From Temnopleurus reevesii (lineage: Eukaryota > Echinodermata > Echinoidea > Temnopleuroida > Temnopleuridae): a DNA stretch of 64,000 bases. Position 1 is the stretch's first letter. Each line of letters begins with the position of its first letter. The stretch lies in the NCBI GenBank assembly GCA_036244855.1, contig BQKZ01000428.1, positions 67,681 through 131,680 of the forward strand. Reading direction: 5' to 3'. Under the pieces are notes generated by a model. It saw nothing but the letters and a program-made list of their open reading frames with translations. It did no database searches and was not told the DNA's origin. A program made the position numbers and the translations under genes. Positions 54,301 through 60,636 of the stretch are shown piece after piece.

Positions 54301-57300
54301 CAATTTATGTAAAGTGCCCCAGAAATCACTTCGTCAGCGTATTATATACTCCTGTAACTACGGGAGCGCTGCATGAACACGTAGAAACTCCGCCATAGCG
54401 TTAAGTACAATGGCATACCACTTAAAGTAATATTATTTCAAAAGATTTTATTTCAAAAGGATTTATTTCGATTGAATTGCTACGACTGGTCCGTCCAACA
54501 ACCCCTCCCTAGTAGGCCAGATCGTAAAATCGGTGACGACTTATACAACCCTCGTCAAGCCAATCCAAAGAAAGTTTTCCTTTTCCTTACTTTGATGATG
54601 ACAAAACGACATCGCTCTTTAACATATATATTCAAGGAAGTTGTATTTTACAAGTCCTTGGCATTTTGTCCTGCGTATGAACCATTCTTCCAACCACATC
54701 AAAGTCATGATCACTGATTGTGTACGATCTAGGCGATAATCGCTTGACCTCCAATGAAAGTGTAAACTTTTACTTTAATTGAGGTTTATGTCAGCTTCGT
54801 AGACAATCGAAACTTAAAGATTAAGGCTTGTTAGAGCACGATCTTAGGCAATGAGTGAATTAAGTTAATTTCCGACAAGTACGCCCGCTTCCTCACCATC
54901 CTCCCGAAGGGGCATCCAACTGCCAGGTTGGGGAGGAAAGGAACCGCGTTATTGGTGTAATCCCTGTCAGGGGTAATAGGTGTACCCCTTTAACGTCCCC
55001 ATTGCCCAACCTTTTAACTCCTTCATAGGATGTACACACCAGCGCGTAGGGTGCGATAAGAATTGTGGTGCACAACCGCGATTGGGGTGGATTTCTTGGC
55101 CGTGGGGACGGGGCTGAAGAGTGCAATCGCATCTAGAATGTTTTCACTAGCAATCAATAAAAGCATGTCATGTTTGATCTGTTCGTTAATGATTGGGGGA
55201 GGTTGGAGACCGTATTGGAGGGAATGATGGCGAGTGGGAGAAACAAAGGAAGAGGGTTAAAGGAACGGGAGACAGCGGGGGCGAGGATATGAGGACAGAC
55301 AGGGCTAGGGGAGAGAGGGAGGGAGGGAGAGAGAGAGAGGGGGAGAGAGAGAGAGATAGAGAGATAGAGAGAAAGAGAGAGAGAGAAAGAAAGAGATGGT
55401 GTACAACATGTATAGCAGACAAAAGAAAGTAGGGAGACGGTGAAAAAGAAGTGGTTAAATCGAACGCAACATAAAAAGACAGAGGGAAAGAGAATGGTCG
55501 ATTTAGTCAGAACGGGACATCCTTATAATCCTCCTCTGAGCTCTTAAACCTAAAATTCGTGAGGAGCGCCAACTTTTCGGAAGGGACCGGCGCAAAAATA
55601 GCGGCCAAAGGGGAAGATGACACTAATCACACACTACACGCTCTACCCTCGGGCTATCGAAACTATTCTAAATAATGAACGGAGATTGCGAAATGAGTGT
55701 CAAATTGGAAACAGCTATCCAATTACCCAATTGCAGTGATTTTACAAATATTTTTATTTGCCATAATTGTATGGCCATTTGGCAATTTGTCATAGGAAAG
55801 AATCGATATCGAGACCTCCGTGCGGCAAGCGATAACTATATCATTTTCATGCGGAGGTGTAGATACTATTACGCTAACAATGAATGTCCTTTGTACAGTA
55901 CAAATATTTCCAACATATGGGTATATAAATATGGGTAGATATGTTATCATGTTAGGGATAAAAACACGCCGAACGCTCGGTATTTAAAGGTGGCAGAGGA
56001 AACAAATTCATAGTTATGAATCGAATTGTTGGTAAAAAAAAAAAAGACAATCATTTGTAACTTGAAAACATTTCATCTTGTATTTATTTTTGTAAGATAT
56101 ACACATGCACAAAAGATGTTGAGTTTCAAACAACTCTGTGATCTAATCGAGGCTTATCAAAATGAGAAATGATTCAATAAAGTCACTCTGTTGCCCACGA
56201 TGTGGAAACGTAAAAATAGTTTGACGTTTCGGCTGATATTTGCAGTCTTCTTCAGAGAATCATCATAGACCATATAATAATCATAATAATATGATTATCG
56301 CGTTTTTTGTATTGCAACACCTCAAAAGTATAACGATGTAATAACTCTTGTATCTGTTCAGAACATTTATATTTCTCCCCCGTGCAATAGCATTTATGAT
56401 GACATGATTTTAATATTAGTATCCTTTTATTATCCCCCTTTTTTTATAACTTTTAGCGGAGGAACCGGAGGAGCCGGGCTGCCTTTTCAAAGGTGACAAT
56501 AAGGTACATCGGGTCGGCACACAATGGCATCCTTACATACCTCCTTTCGGCTATTCCCGATGCGTGCTATGTACTTGCATGGTTAGTTTTCGATTAAAAG
56601 CCTTTTAGTTTTTCGTTTATGATTTCACATCAAATTCTGTCATCCATTTATGCGTGTGGCTTATTTCATATTAAATGATTTATCGCAACGATGTTCACAT
56701 AATTTTGTCGTCAGTTCGAGTGCAGTGCATTTCATATGGAATACTTGTCTTATGATTTAAAAGGACACGCTGATTTGAACTTTCAATTTTAAGCTTGGTG
56801 CATTTTCATTCGCTTCTCAAAATTGTTTTCACACAAATTCAATTATTTCATTGGCTGATTCTTTGGAGTGAGGTGTTTTTATTTCTTCCATTTCATTTCT
56901 TCATATCGTAAATTGTTTCATGCTTGGCTTATTGACAATATTGCACATACATGGTACGCATTATAAATCAACCAATCAGAGCAATGGTTTCAATGCATAA
57001 ACTATGATACAACTTACATAATTGGCTGCCTTAATTTATCTTTGATTCTGATTGGTTGGTGAAGTATATGCAGTTTTCACGTTCTTTCGAATACGCTAAC
57101 AATACTTCAAAAATATTCTGTCATGTCATATTATTACAGGAAATCTTTGCAAGGCTTTTGTGTCGTAAAATACATTCATACAATTCCAAAAGCGTGTATA
57201 ACTCTGATATCATCTGCTTCCCATGAAATATCATGACTTCATCAATTTTTAAAAAGGGTGTATGAATTGATTTGTCGCATTCTCATCAAGTTTACCGCCG

Positions 57301-60300
57301 ATTGGCTCTTTTACCGAAGACTATACTGCCATTTTCTCATAGATGTTATATCATTTTAATTTATTTTACCATTTAGTCTGGAGGTCAGCTAAACTGTTCA
57401 AGACGTGCATGTCCCGTGCTGAATTGTCCTAAACCTATTCGACTTAACTCGGACGATTGCTGTCAAGTTTGTCCAGGTAAATCAAACTTCCAAAGAATGA
57501 TTTAATCTACTCTAATATATGTGATCAAGATTTGTCCAGGTAAATCAAACTTCCAAAGATGATTTAATATTATCTAATCGATGTGATCAAAATGTAAAAA
57601 AAGGTTAACCGACGTTATAACTCTTTTCAGATTCAGATTCAGATATTTTTTATTTTTCACTCAAATCATAAAAATTACAATGTAATATAAACATGCATGA
57701 ATATAAACGAGAAAAAAAAGTAAATTGTAAGACAGAATAACAAATGTTAAACATTATCACATATGGTACAAATATATAAATGGTACAAATATATAAACAA
57801 AAATATAAACTTTTGAAAGTGGATGGTATCAAATGTAAAAGCAACTAAATACACTTTCCATTTTATGTATAAATTTGTCAACGTATATTGCATTTTGTGT
57901 GATTGAATTTTATGGGTATCGCTATCTTTTATGAATATTAACATTACAGTTACTTCCAACAAACTGACACTAGCATTCACAAAAAAAAAAACTACTAAAA
58001 ATGCCCCGATCGTCGTTTTAATGTCTGAACAGTAGAATTAACTGCATTTGATATTCAATTTGTAGAGGGAATAATGATTAAAATATTATTTCAAAATGAA
58101 AACTAATCTAAAATTTTACACTTTTTTCTTGCAGAACCAGAGCCAACAACACCCCTCCCACCTCTTGATGATACATTACTCCAGGCCGATGAAGTCGAAA
58201 AAGGTAAATGTTTGTTTTTATCTTAAAGTTGTCATCTTCACCCCAAACTGCATGCTTGTAATATTGCTGAAATGATGAATAAAAGTAACGTATGTCTCTC
58301 GGCTGTCAACGTGTATGTATTTACTTGTATTCAGTATGAAGTATGAAAAGTAAAAAAAAAATTGTCTGTAATGTTCAAATGCCATGAAATTGCTATGTTG
58401 TTGAATATTCATTCTTTTCTCTCCCTTATTCTTCAAATTTCATTCTCTCTTTCACGTCACACTGTTTCTTCATAATCAACTTGTCAGGAATGGATGTTAT
58501 GAATATGTCGTTATTAATATGAGTCGTATTGTTGCATGAAATATATAAGTCCATACTCTGGGACTGTTATACACGTGAAAGGAAAGTCATAAGCAAAGAG
58601 TAAAGGCATCGTAAGAACGTTATCCCTATCTCCAACTCCCATCCCATGTCTCTCTACCCCTCTACCTATTTCTACCCTTTTCTAAAAAAAAAAAAATCAT
58701 CTCAATCATTTCTGTACACGCGTTACCTATAAGTTATGTTCTATTTTGTAGAAAAAAAAAGTATCGTGAAGGAGCTCTTAGAAACCCTCTTCCATATTAT
58801 TTCTTTTTATTTATTTTTCATATAATTTTATTCAATATTATTTTACTACCAATTGTAATCCCGAACCCCGAATGGCGGCCGCGCACTGTCATAAAAGATG
58901 GGGTGGCCTCCTCTTGTTCAAAGACAATCGCAGGCCGCTATGTCTTTTGTTGTTGCAGATGCTTCGTCCGCCTATGCCCCCTTGCTATATGATTATAGTA
59001 TATGGCACTTTGTACCCCTTGTGCTTACTCGTCGCATGTTTTTGTTCTCCCTATATCTTTCTTCCCTTTAGGATGTTCGTTTCTCGGTGAATTTTATAGA
59101 AACGGTGCCGAATGGCATCCTCTCGTTTCGCCCTTTGGCACAATGAGCTGCGTGAGGTGTAGGTGTCGGGTAAGCATTACACCTTAAGTTTTTATTGAGT
59201 GTAATCATGGGACATTCCATAGCAAAGTAAATTTTAAAAAACACCCAAAGTGCTGTATATGACACCGATTTGAGCACAATAGAAAAGTGCTTACGTTAAA
59301 CATTTGCTTTTTTGAACCTCGATAAACAGTAGGACTACTCTCGTCCACTTAACATTTTAGAAACATCGTTATTTTCAATATTTAAAGTAAAAACATACCT
59401 TTTGAATTGTTGTAATGTTACACTATGCATTTACATGGTATTGTAAAATTATCAACATAGCATTTTTGTCGAATCCCTATACAGTTTACATCAAACCCAG
59501 TAAATATTTTGTGAAAAGTTAATGTATTCCTTGTTTGTGACATAGTGTTGCTTGTAACCTGCATAACATGATATCTTTAGATAAAATCTGAATAAAAAAA
59601 TCAATTGTCGTATCGTCCTCATTTTCATGAAATGGAGGTAGTATTATGTGTTGCATGAAAACAAGCAAGTCTCGACATCGCAACAATTAAAAGTGCATCT
59701 TGTTCGAATGCGTGTATCTGTAAAGTAAGATCACGTTTAATGTATATTGTCATATCGATTTCATGCATTAGTACCCATCGGCTACCGTAACTCCGTGAAA
59801 TGGGAACGATATTGGTTATGAAAATATAATGTTATAATATGTTTTATCAATTTTATTTTGAACAGAATGGTCAGGCGAAATGCAAGGGAAGAACCTGTCC
59901 TCAGCTTAGTTGTAAAGAAACAATCAGAGCGAAGGGAGAATGTTGTCCTACATGTAAAGGTAAGAGCAAAGTCCTGAAAGTATTTAGATCAATTATCCCT
60001 CTTCAGTAGACCGAAGTAATTCATTGTGAGTAGAAGGGATACACTAATTGGACAAACGTAGTGGCCTCATTCAAGCCTTCACTGTAGCTTCATGATCACA
60101 GGAAGAATGTTTCCCTATTCTTTCACCAAACGGCTGTGACATGTGTTCAACATTTCTCTACATACTGAGAGGGAAGGGAATTTCTTCTGTGCGCCTCTAG
60201 CTATTGTAGGTGCTTCTATGGATGTTGTTTACTTTGGCCAAATTCTTTGTCCATTATAATAATAATAATAATAATATCATATGATAATAATAATAATAAT

Positions 60301-60636
60301 TATGATAATAACAATAATGATAATAATGATGATAACAATGATGGTAATTCGAAATAGGAGCAGGGAAACAGAAATAAAACATTTCATTTTATCGTATGAA
60401 AATTAGAAGAAAATTTTCTTGTTTCAAAGTTAACTGCAGGATCAATTGTTATACATACATTTTAGATCGGGCAAAGTTATGGAATATCAAAGCCAGCTTA
60501 TTCATTACTTTCCCCCATTTTTTTTCTTGCAGACGACACGTTATCAGAATCAACGTCAACAGCATCATCAACATTAGCAACAATATTAGAGATTGCCGCC
60601 GAAAAGAAATCGAGGAGAAAAGAGAAGCTCTCGTAG
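16260..60636 (+). CDS. chrd: chordin, secreted BMP antagonist (22-exon gene, joined CDS)
   Basis: Joined exons: 16260-16320 (putative), 22378-22481, 45954-46083, 46398-46508, 47029-47140, 47606-47693, 47840-47981, 49501-49733, 50292-50442, 50871-50980, 51152-51262, 51700-51856, 52398-52654, 53041-53154, 53530-53715, 54113-54209, 56457-56581, 57377-57476, 58135-58203, 59072-59169, 59866-59959, 60533-60636. All junctions are AG/GT and in phase; the sum is 2754 bases, 917 residues. Domain order is signal peptide, VWC1 (about 22-96), acidic linker, CHRD1 (137-250), CHRD2 (250-378), CHRD3 (378-504), CHRD4 (504-633), VWC2 (662-719), VWC3 (730-795), VWC4 (821-882) and a basic tail. This order is diagnostic of chordin, and the length is close to the ~950 residues of vertebrate chordins. 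From family knowledge, chordin is extracellular, sequesters BMP2/4/7 through its VWC modules and is cleaved by Tolloid/BMP1 proteases. In sea urchins it acts in dorsoventral patterning downstream of Nodal. Exon 1 is the only weak part of the model. Confidence 0.93.
17100..17370. repeat. CT-rich low-complexity tract with (TATC)n
   Basis: Pyrimidine-rich (CTCTTT)n-like sequence, with GTATGTATCTATCTATCTAT around 17275-17297. Confidence 0.85.
18410..18455. repeat. 17-18-bp tandem repeat, three copies
   Basis: CATCTCGACTCTCCTCC repeated three times head to tail in chordin intron 1. Confidence 0.8.
18709..18753. repeat. (CT)n microsatellite
   Basis: About 45 bases of uninterrupted CT, inside a longer pyrimidine-rich stretch. 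It generates a false poly-SL reading frame. Confidence 0.9.
18957..19133. mobile_element. foldback MITE-like element, family B copy 1
   Basis: Imperfect inverted repeat with ends GGGCTGTGCACACCAAACGC and GTTTGGTGTGCCCGGGCC, and inner arms around GCACGGCATAACGGCACGG. It is bounded by TTAA on both sides (18953-18956 and 19134-19137). It lies in chordin intron 1. Confidence 0.8.
22207..22216 (+). promoter_or_regulatory. pol III B-box, likely SINE remnant
   Basis: GGTTCGAACC is a perfect tRNA T-arm/B-box core, set in GTAATGGGTTCGAACCTCGG. No complete cloverleaf or convincing A-box upstream, so this is probably a decayed tRNA-derived SINE head rather than a tRNA gene. Confidence 0.4.
22378..22481 (+). 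CDS. chrd: chordin exon 2: N-terminal half of VWC1
   Basis: The exon follows a polypyrimidine acceptor (TTTTTCTTTCCAG) and ends at a GTAAGC donor, phase 1 in and phase 0 out. It encodes [20 protein letters not shown] followed by [14 protein letters not shown]. The WHP-LGEPFG stretch and the CVVCEC (CxxCxC) motif closely match the first VWC domain of vertebrate chordins. A phase 1 intron right before the first Cys codon is also found at VWC4 (exon 20), which supports this acceptor as real. The frame stays open upstream through the acceptor to an ATG at 22293. Confidence 0.93.
22908..22932. repeat. (TGG)n microsatellite
   Basis: About eight TGG units near the start of intron 2. Confidence 0.85.
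24099..24187. repeat. imperfect 89-bp hairpin
   Basis: Outer arms TTTGACCCGAA and TTCGGGTCAAA are perfect complements. An inner pair AGGGATCC / GGATCCCT forms a second stem. It could be a small foldback element or a structured RNA remnant; no second copy was seen. Confidence 0.6.
26140..26275. repeat. (CA)n microsatellite, imperfect
   Basis: ACACACACAT and CACGCACACA units repeated over roughly 135 bases in chordin intron 2. Confidence 0.9.
26629..26874. mobile_element. TIR element with 30-bp perfect ends and 8-bp target duplication
   Basis: The 30 bases at 26629-26658 (GCCCTACTCTGACAAAAGGA and so on) are the exact reverse complement of 26845-26874. The flanks GGAACGGT (26621-26628) and AGAACGGT (26875-26882) match in 7 of 8 positions, like the 8-bp target duplication of hAT transposons. 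The 246-base body has no transposase. An extra copy of the inner TIR part (GTTGCTTCCTTTTG) sits at 26720-26733. Confidence 0.85.
30116..30277. mobile_element. foldback MITE-like element, family B copy 2
   Basis: Ends AAGGCCCGGGCACACCAAAC and GTTGGTGTGCCCGGGCCTT, strongly matching copy 1 at 18957-19133, including the internal ACAGGGGAGACATCGCGT. Flanked by TA on both sides. It lies in chordin intron 2. Confidence 0.82.
33455..33660. repeat. CTT/CTC pyrimidine-rich microsatellite tract
   Basis: Runs of TTCTTCTCCTCC and (CTT)n with an interrupting CATCATCATCAGCAGCAGCAG. Strong strand asymmetry (almost purely pyrimidine on +). Confidence 0.85.
33899..34033. mobile_element. small TIR element candidate
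   Basis: Begins TCAGGGCCCTGTAACATAAA and ends GATGGGCCCCTGA, so the outer ~10 bases are inverted repeats with one indel. The interior has alternating CGATTGAT-type palindromes (TTTAGCGATAAATCGC, CGATTGATATCAATCA). Target duplication not resolved. Confidence 0.5.
35229..35294. repeat. (TCA)n microsatellite, about 22 units
   Basis: Uninterrupted TCATCATCA over about 66 bases; on the minus strand it reads as poly-Met in one frame. The absence of interruptions suggests a young or unstable repeat. Confidence 0.92.
36089..36686. mobile_element. long-TIR non-autonomous DNA element, ~600 bp
   Basis: Ends TTAAAGGGGAACTTCACCCA and GGGTGTAATTCCCCTTTAA, with inverted similarity running well over 150 bases inward. 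Examples are AACTGTGAAAATTTGAGCAA against its complement near 36605, and ACATGGAGAACTC against GAGTTCTCCATGT near 36480. The open frames inside (36217-36417 and its antisense) are by-products of the repeat. Confidence 0.8.
37070..37170. repeat. (CT)n-rich tract
   Basis: CTCTCTCTCTCTGTCTCTCT-type sequence with C-rich interruptions in chordin intron 2. Confidence 0.85.
38648..38777. mobile_element. foldback MITE-like element, family A copy 2
   Basis: Same arms and loop as 8194-8322 in the same orientation, with several substitutions (left end TGTCCCGG instead of AGCCCCGG; AAACAACACG for GAAGCAACACG). It lies in chordin intron 2. Target-site duplication is not clear. Confidence 0.83.
39283..39342. 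repeat. (GA)n microsatellite with G run
   Basis: GAGAGAGAGA over about 45 bases, ending in about ten G. Confidence 0.88.
40410..40434. repeat. (TG)n microsatellite
   Basis: Twelve TG units without interruption in chordin intron 2. Confidence 0.88.
45954..46083 (+). CDS. chrd: chordin exon 3: C-terminal half of VWC1
   Basis: Phase 0 in, phase 1 out (GTAAAT donor). The exon encodes 43 residues with the second half of the VWC cysteine pattern, including [12 protein letters not shown] and the closing FCCKTCP (CCxxC). It completes the domain begun in exon 2 across a 23.5 kb intron. No intervening exon is needed: the joined sequence has a normal VWC length and full cysteine complement. Confidence 0.94.
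46398..46508 (+). CDS. chrd: chordin exon 4: acidic linker between VWC1 and CHRD1
   Basis: Phase 1 in and out; 37 residues rich in Asp, Glu, Thr and Ser, with no cysteine. It contains one possible N-glycosylation site (NGS) and the sequence GNYPDDTAS. In vertebrate chordin the first Tolloid/BMP1 cut lies in this linker, before an Asp (YS/DRGEP), so NYP/DD at 46451-46465 is a candidate equivalent. The reading frame, position and splice sites are clear; the protease role is inferred. Confidence 0.88.
47029..47140 (+). CDS. chrd: chordin exon 5: start of CHRD1
   Basis: Phase 1 in, phase 2 out. It encodes [20 protein letters not shown] and the strand-like [18 protein letters not shown]. This is the typical opening of a CHRD repeat: a hydrophobic LSG start, then a G-x-F-x-L strand. 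The donor is AG/GTAGGA. Confidence 0.92.
47606..47693 (+). CDS. chrd: chordin exon 6: middle of CHRD1
   Basis: Phase 2 in, phase 0 out (GTAAGT donor). It encodes 29 residues after the split Arg, beginning [20 protein letters not shown], with one N-glycosylation sequon (NTT). It continues the CHRD1 beta-strand pattern from exon 5. This is the only phase 2 junction in the gene. Confidence 0.91.
47840..47981 (+). CDS. chrd: chordin exon 7: end of CHRD1
   Basis: Phase 0 in, phase 1 out. It encodes [20 protein letters not shown] and ends in [17 protein letters not shown]. The GEVRGRL motif is the family signature near the end of a CHRD domain. A 1519-base intron follows, holding several tandem and dispersed repeats. 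Confidence 0.94.
48007..48092. repeat. dispersed intronic repeat, copy 1
   Basis: AGGGAAGGAAATTTCTTTTG...TAGCGATCGTGAATGCTTC...TTACCTTGGCC in intron 7 closely parallels 60172-60241 in intron 21. Confidence 0.65.
48145..48202. repeat. short tandem repeat of TTCCTTTGAAATATAATT-like units
   Basis: About three units of 19-20 bases (TTCAAATATAATTTCATTCC, TTTGAAATATAGTTTTGTTCC, TTTGAAATATAATTG) in chordin intron 7. Confidence 0.6.
48238..48462. repeat. 134-bp tandem duplication in chordin intron 7
   Basis: GACTAGGGTCAGATAT... at 48238 recurs at 48372 with few changes, through AAATTCCTTCCTxTTTTGAA and GGCGATTATTCGCACCCAGA. The second unit is truncated at about 48462. Confidence 0.85.
49160..49495. 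repeat. degenerate tandem array before exon 8 acceptor
   Basis: Four diverged units share ATAAAACAC-TTTT-AACACCGAACTT-ATTGTG-TATA-type sequence, with core anchors near 49194, 49290, 49377 and 49453 (spacing about 76-96). The last unit runs up to the exon 8 acceptor at 49500. Confidence 0.6.
49501..49733 (+). CDS. chrd: chordin exon 8: first two thirds of CHRD2
   Basis: Phase 1 in, phase 0 out. It encodes about 78 residues beginning [20 protein letters not shown], then [10 protein letters not shown] and [11 protein letters not shown], giving the hydrophobic strand pattern of a CHRD repeat. The acceptor is TATGTATAG with only a modest pyrimidine tract, and it abuts a degenerate repeat array at 49160-49495. 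Confidence 0.94.
49915..50265. repeat. 72-bp tandem satellite in chordin intron 8
   Basis: Five diverged units start at about 49915, 49986, 50059, 50131 and 50203, spaced 71-73 bases. Each begins GCGC-x-CATCCAATCAT-like, carries a short self-complementary segment (CTGGGATTTCTCAGTG, TTCGGATCCCGAAG), then ATAGTATTxAATATTTTCCC. Confidence 0.85.
50292..50442 (+). CDS. chrd: chordin exon 9: end of CHRD2
   Basis: Phase 0 in, phase 1 out (GTGAGT donor). It encodes 50 residues, including [20 protein letters not shown] and [17 protein letters not shown]. The usual E-[IV]-R-G motif is degenerate here (GEIGMLVGS), which fits a diverged CHRD2. The preceding intron contains a 72-bp tandem array. Confidence 0.93.
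50871..50980 (+). CDS. chrd: chordin exon 10: start of CHRD3
   Basis: Phase 1 in, phase 0 out. It encodes [20 protein letters not shown] followed by [17 protein letters not shown]. This is a textbook CHRD opening: LSG, G-x-A-x-F strand, D-D-G-T-I-x-Y. Just after the donor at 50981 lies a (TCAA)n run. Confidence 0.94.
51152..51262 (+). CDS. chrd: chordin exon 11: middle of CHRD3
   Basis: Phase 0 in and out, exactly 37 codons. It encodes [20 protein letters not shown] and then [17 protein letters not shown], matching the central CHRD strands (V-x-L-x-G-L ... I-x-D-I). Confidence 0.93.
51700..51856 (+). CDS. chrd: chordin exon 12: end of CHRD3
   Basis: Phase 0 in, phase 1 out (GTAAGT). It encodes 52 residues with [20 protein letters not shown] and [15 protein letters not shown]. 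The L-Y-V-N-V-x-T and E-L-R-G-R-I motifs are the strongest CHRD signatures in the window. Confidence 0.95.
52398..52654 (+). CDS. chrd: chordin exon 13: start and middle of CHRD4
   Basis: The largest coding exon at 257 bases, phase 1 in and phase 0 out. It encodes [40 protein letters not shown] and a C-terminal part with [20 protein letters not shown]. In CHRD1 and CHRD3 this region is divided by introns, so intron loss or fusion may have occurred here. The exon is clearly GC-richer than the flanking introns. A decayed copy of its acceptor and first ~35 bases lies 131 bases upstream. Confidence 0.94.
53041..53154 (+). CDS. chrd: chordin exon 14: last part of CHRD4
   Basis: Phase 0 in and out, 38 codons. 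It encodes [20 protein letters not shown] followed by [18 protein letters not shown]. The I-S-T-K-N-H-x-x-G-E-I-R-G-Q motif closes the fourth CHRD repeat. Confidence 0.94.
53530..53715 (+). CDS. chrd: chordin exon 15: CHRD4-VWC2 linker and first half of VWC2
   Basis: Phase 0 in and out, 62 codons. It begins IILPNSC, crosses an acidic linker, and enters VWC2 with [20 protein letters not shown] and the NCTTCTC (CxxCxC) motif. VWC2 has WSP where the other three VWC domains have WHP. A sequon (NCT) sits at the CxxCxC motif. This is the only VWC whose start lacks its own phase 1 boundary. Confidence 0.94.
54113..54209 (+). CDS. chrd: chordin exon 16: second half of VWC2
   Basis: Phase 0 in, phase 1 out. 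It encodes 32 residues with [13 protein letters not shown] and ends GECCPSCPK (CCxxC). The 2.2 kb intron that follows holds a GA-rich tract and a hammerhead-like repeat end. Confidence 0.93.
55310..55395. repeat. (GA)n-rich purine tract in chordin intron 16
   Basis: GGGAGGGAGAGAGAGAGAGG and (GAGATA)n-type purine-only sequence on the + strand. Confidence 0.85.
56457..56581 (+). CDS. chrd: chordin exon 17: first half of VWC3
   Basis: Phase 1 in, phase 0 out (GTTAGT donor). It encodes a short acidic lead PEEPEEPG, then the VWC start [18 protein letters not shown] and [16 protein letters not shown]. The WHP and CVLCTC motifs are intact. Confidence 0.94.
57377..57476 (+). CDS. chrd: chordin exon 18: second half of VWC3
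   Basis: Phase 0 in, phase 1 out (GTAAAT donor). It encodes 33 residues with [16 protein letters not shown] and DDCCQVCP (CCxxC), and a sequon (NCS). The last bases of the exon and its donor are tandemly duplicated 63 bases downstream. Confidence 0.93.
58135..58203 (+). CDS. chrd: chordin exon 19: VWC3-VWC4 linker with likely Tolloid site
   Basis: A small symmetric 1-1 exon of 69 bases. It encodes [20 protein letters not shown] then VEK, directly before VWC4. Vertebrate chordins have an MQ/AD Tolloid-BMP1 cleavage site at this spot, so LLQAD at 58176-58190 is a likely conserved cut site. Splice sites (TTTCTTGCAG / AAAGGTAAAT) are good. Being a 1-1 exon, it could be skipped without shifting frame. 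Confidence 0.88.
59072..59169 (+). CDS. chrd: chordin exon 20: first half of VWC4
   Basis: Phase 1 in, phase 0 out. It encodes [17 protein letters not shown] then [16 protein letters not shown]. The phase 1 intron falls immediately before the first Cys codon, and the WHP and CxxCxC motifs are intact. Confidence 0.94.
59866..59959 (+). CDS. chrd: chordin exon 21: second half of VWC4
   Basis: Phase 0 in, phase 1 out (GTAAGA). It encodes [16 protein letters not shown] and ends GECCPTCK (CCxxC), closing the fourth VWC domain. Confidence 0.94.
60172..60241. repeat. dispersed intronic repeat, copy 2
   Basis: AGGGAAGGGAATTTCTTCTG...TAGCTATTGTAGGTGCTTC...TTACTTTGGCC, about 80% like 48007-48092 by eye, same orientation, ending next to an ATA microsatellite. 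Confidence 0.65.
60257..60330. repeat. (ATA)n/(GAT)n microsatellite in chordin intron 21
   Basis: ATAATAATAATAATAATATC, then GATAATAATAATAATTATGATA and similar. It follows directly after a dispersed repeat shared with intron 7. Confidence 0.85.
60533..60636 (+). CDS. chrd: chordin exon 22: basic C-terminal tail and stop
   Basis: The acceptor TTTTTTTCTTGCAG is strong. The exon encodes a Ser/Thr-rich stretch followed by [17 protein letters not shown] and TAG at 60634-60636. A short charged tail after VWC4 is usual for chordins. The KKSRRKEK patch could bind heparan sulfate, but that is only inference. The frame is fixed by the phase 1 junction with exon 21. Confidence 0.88.
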
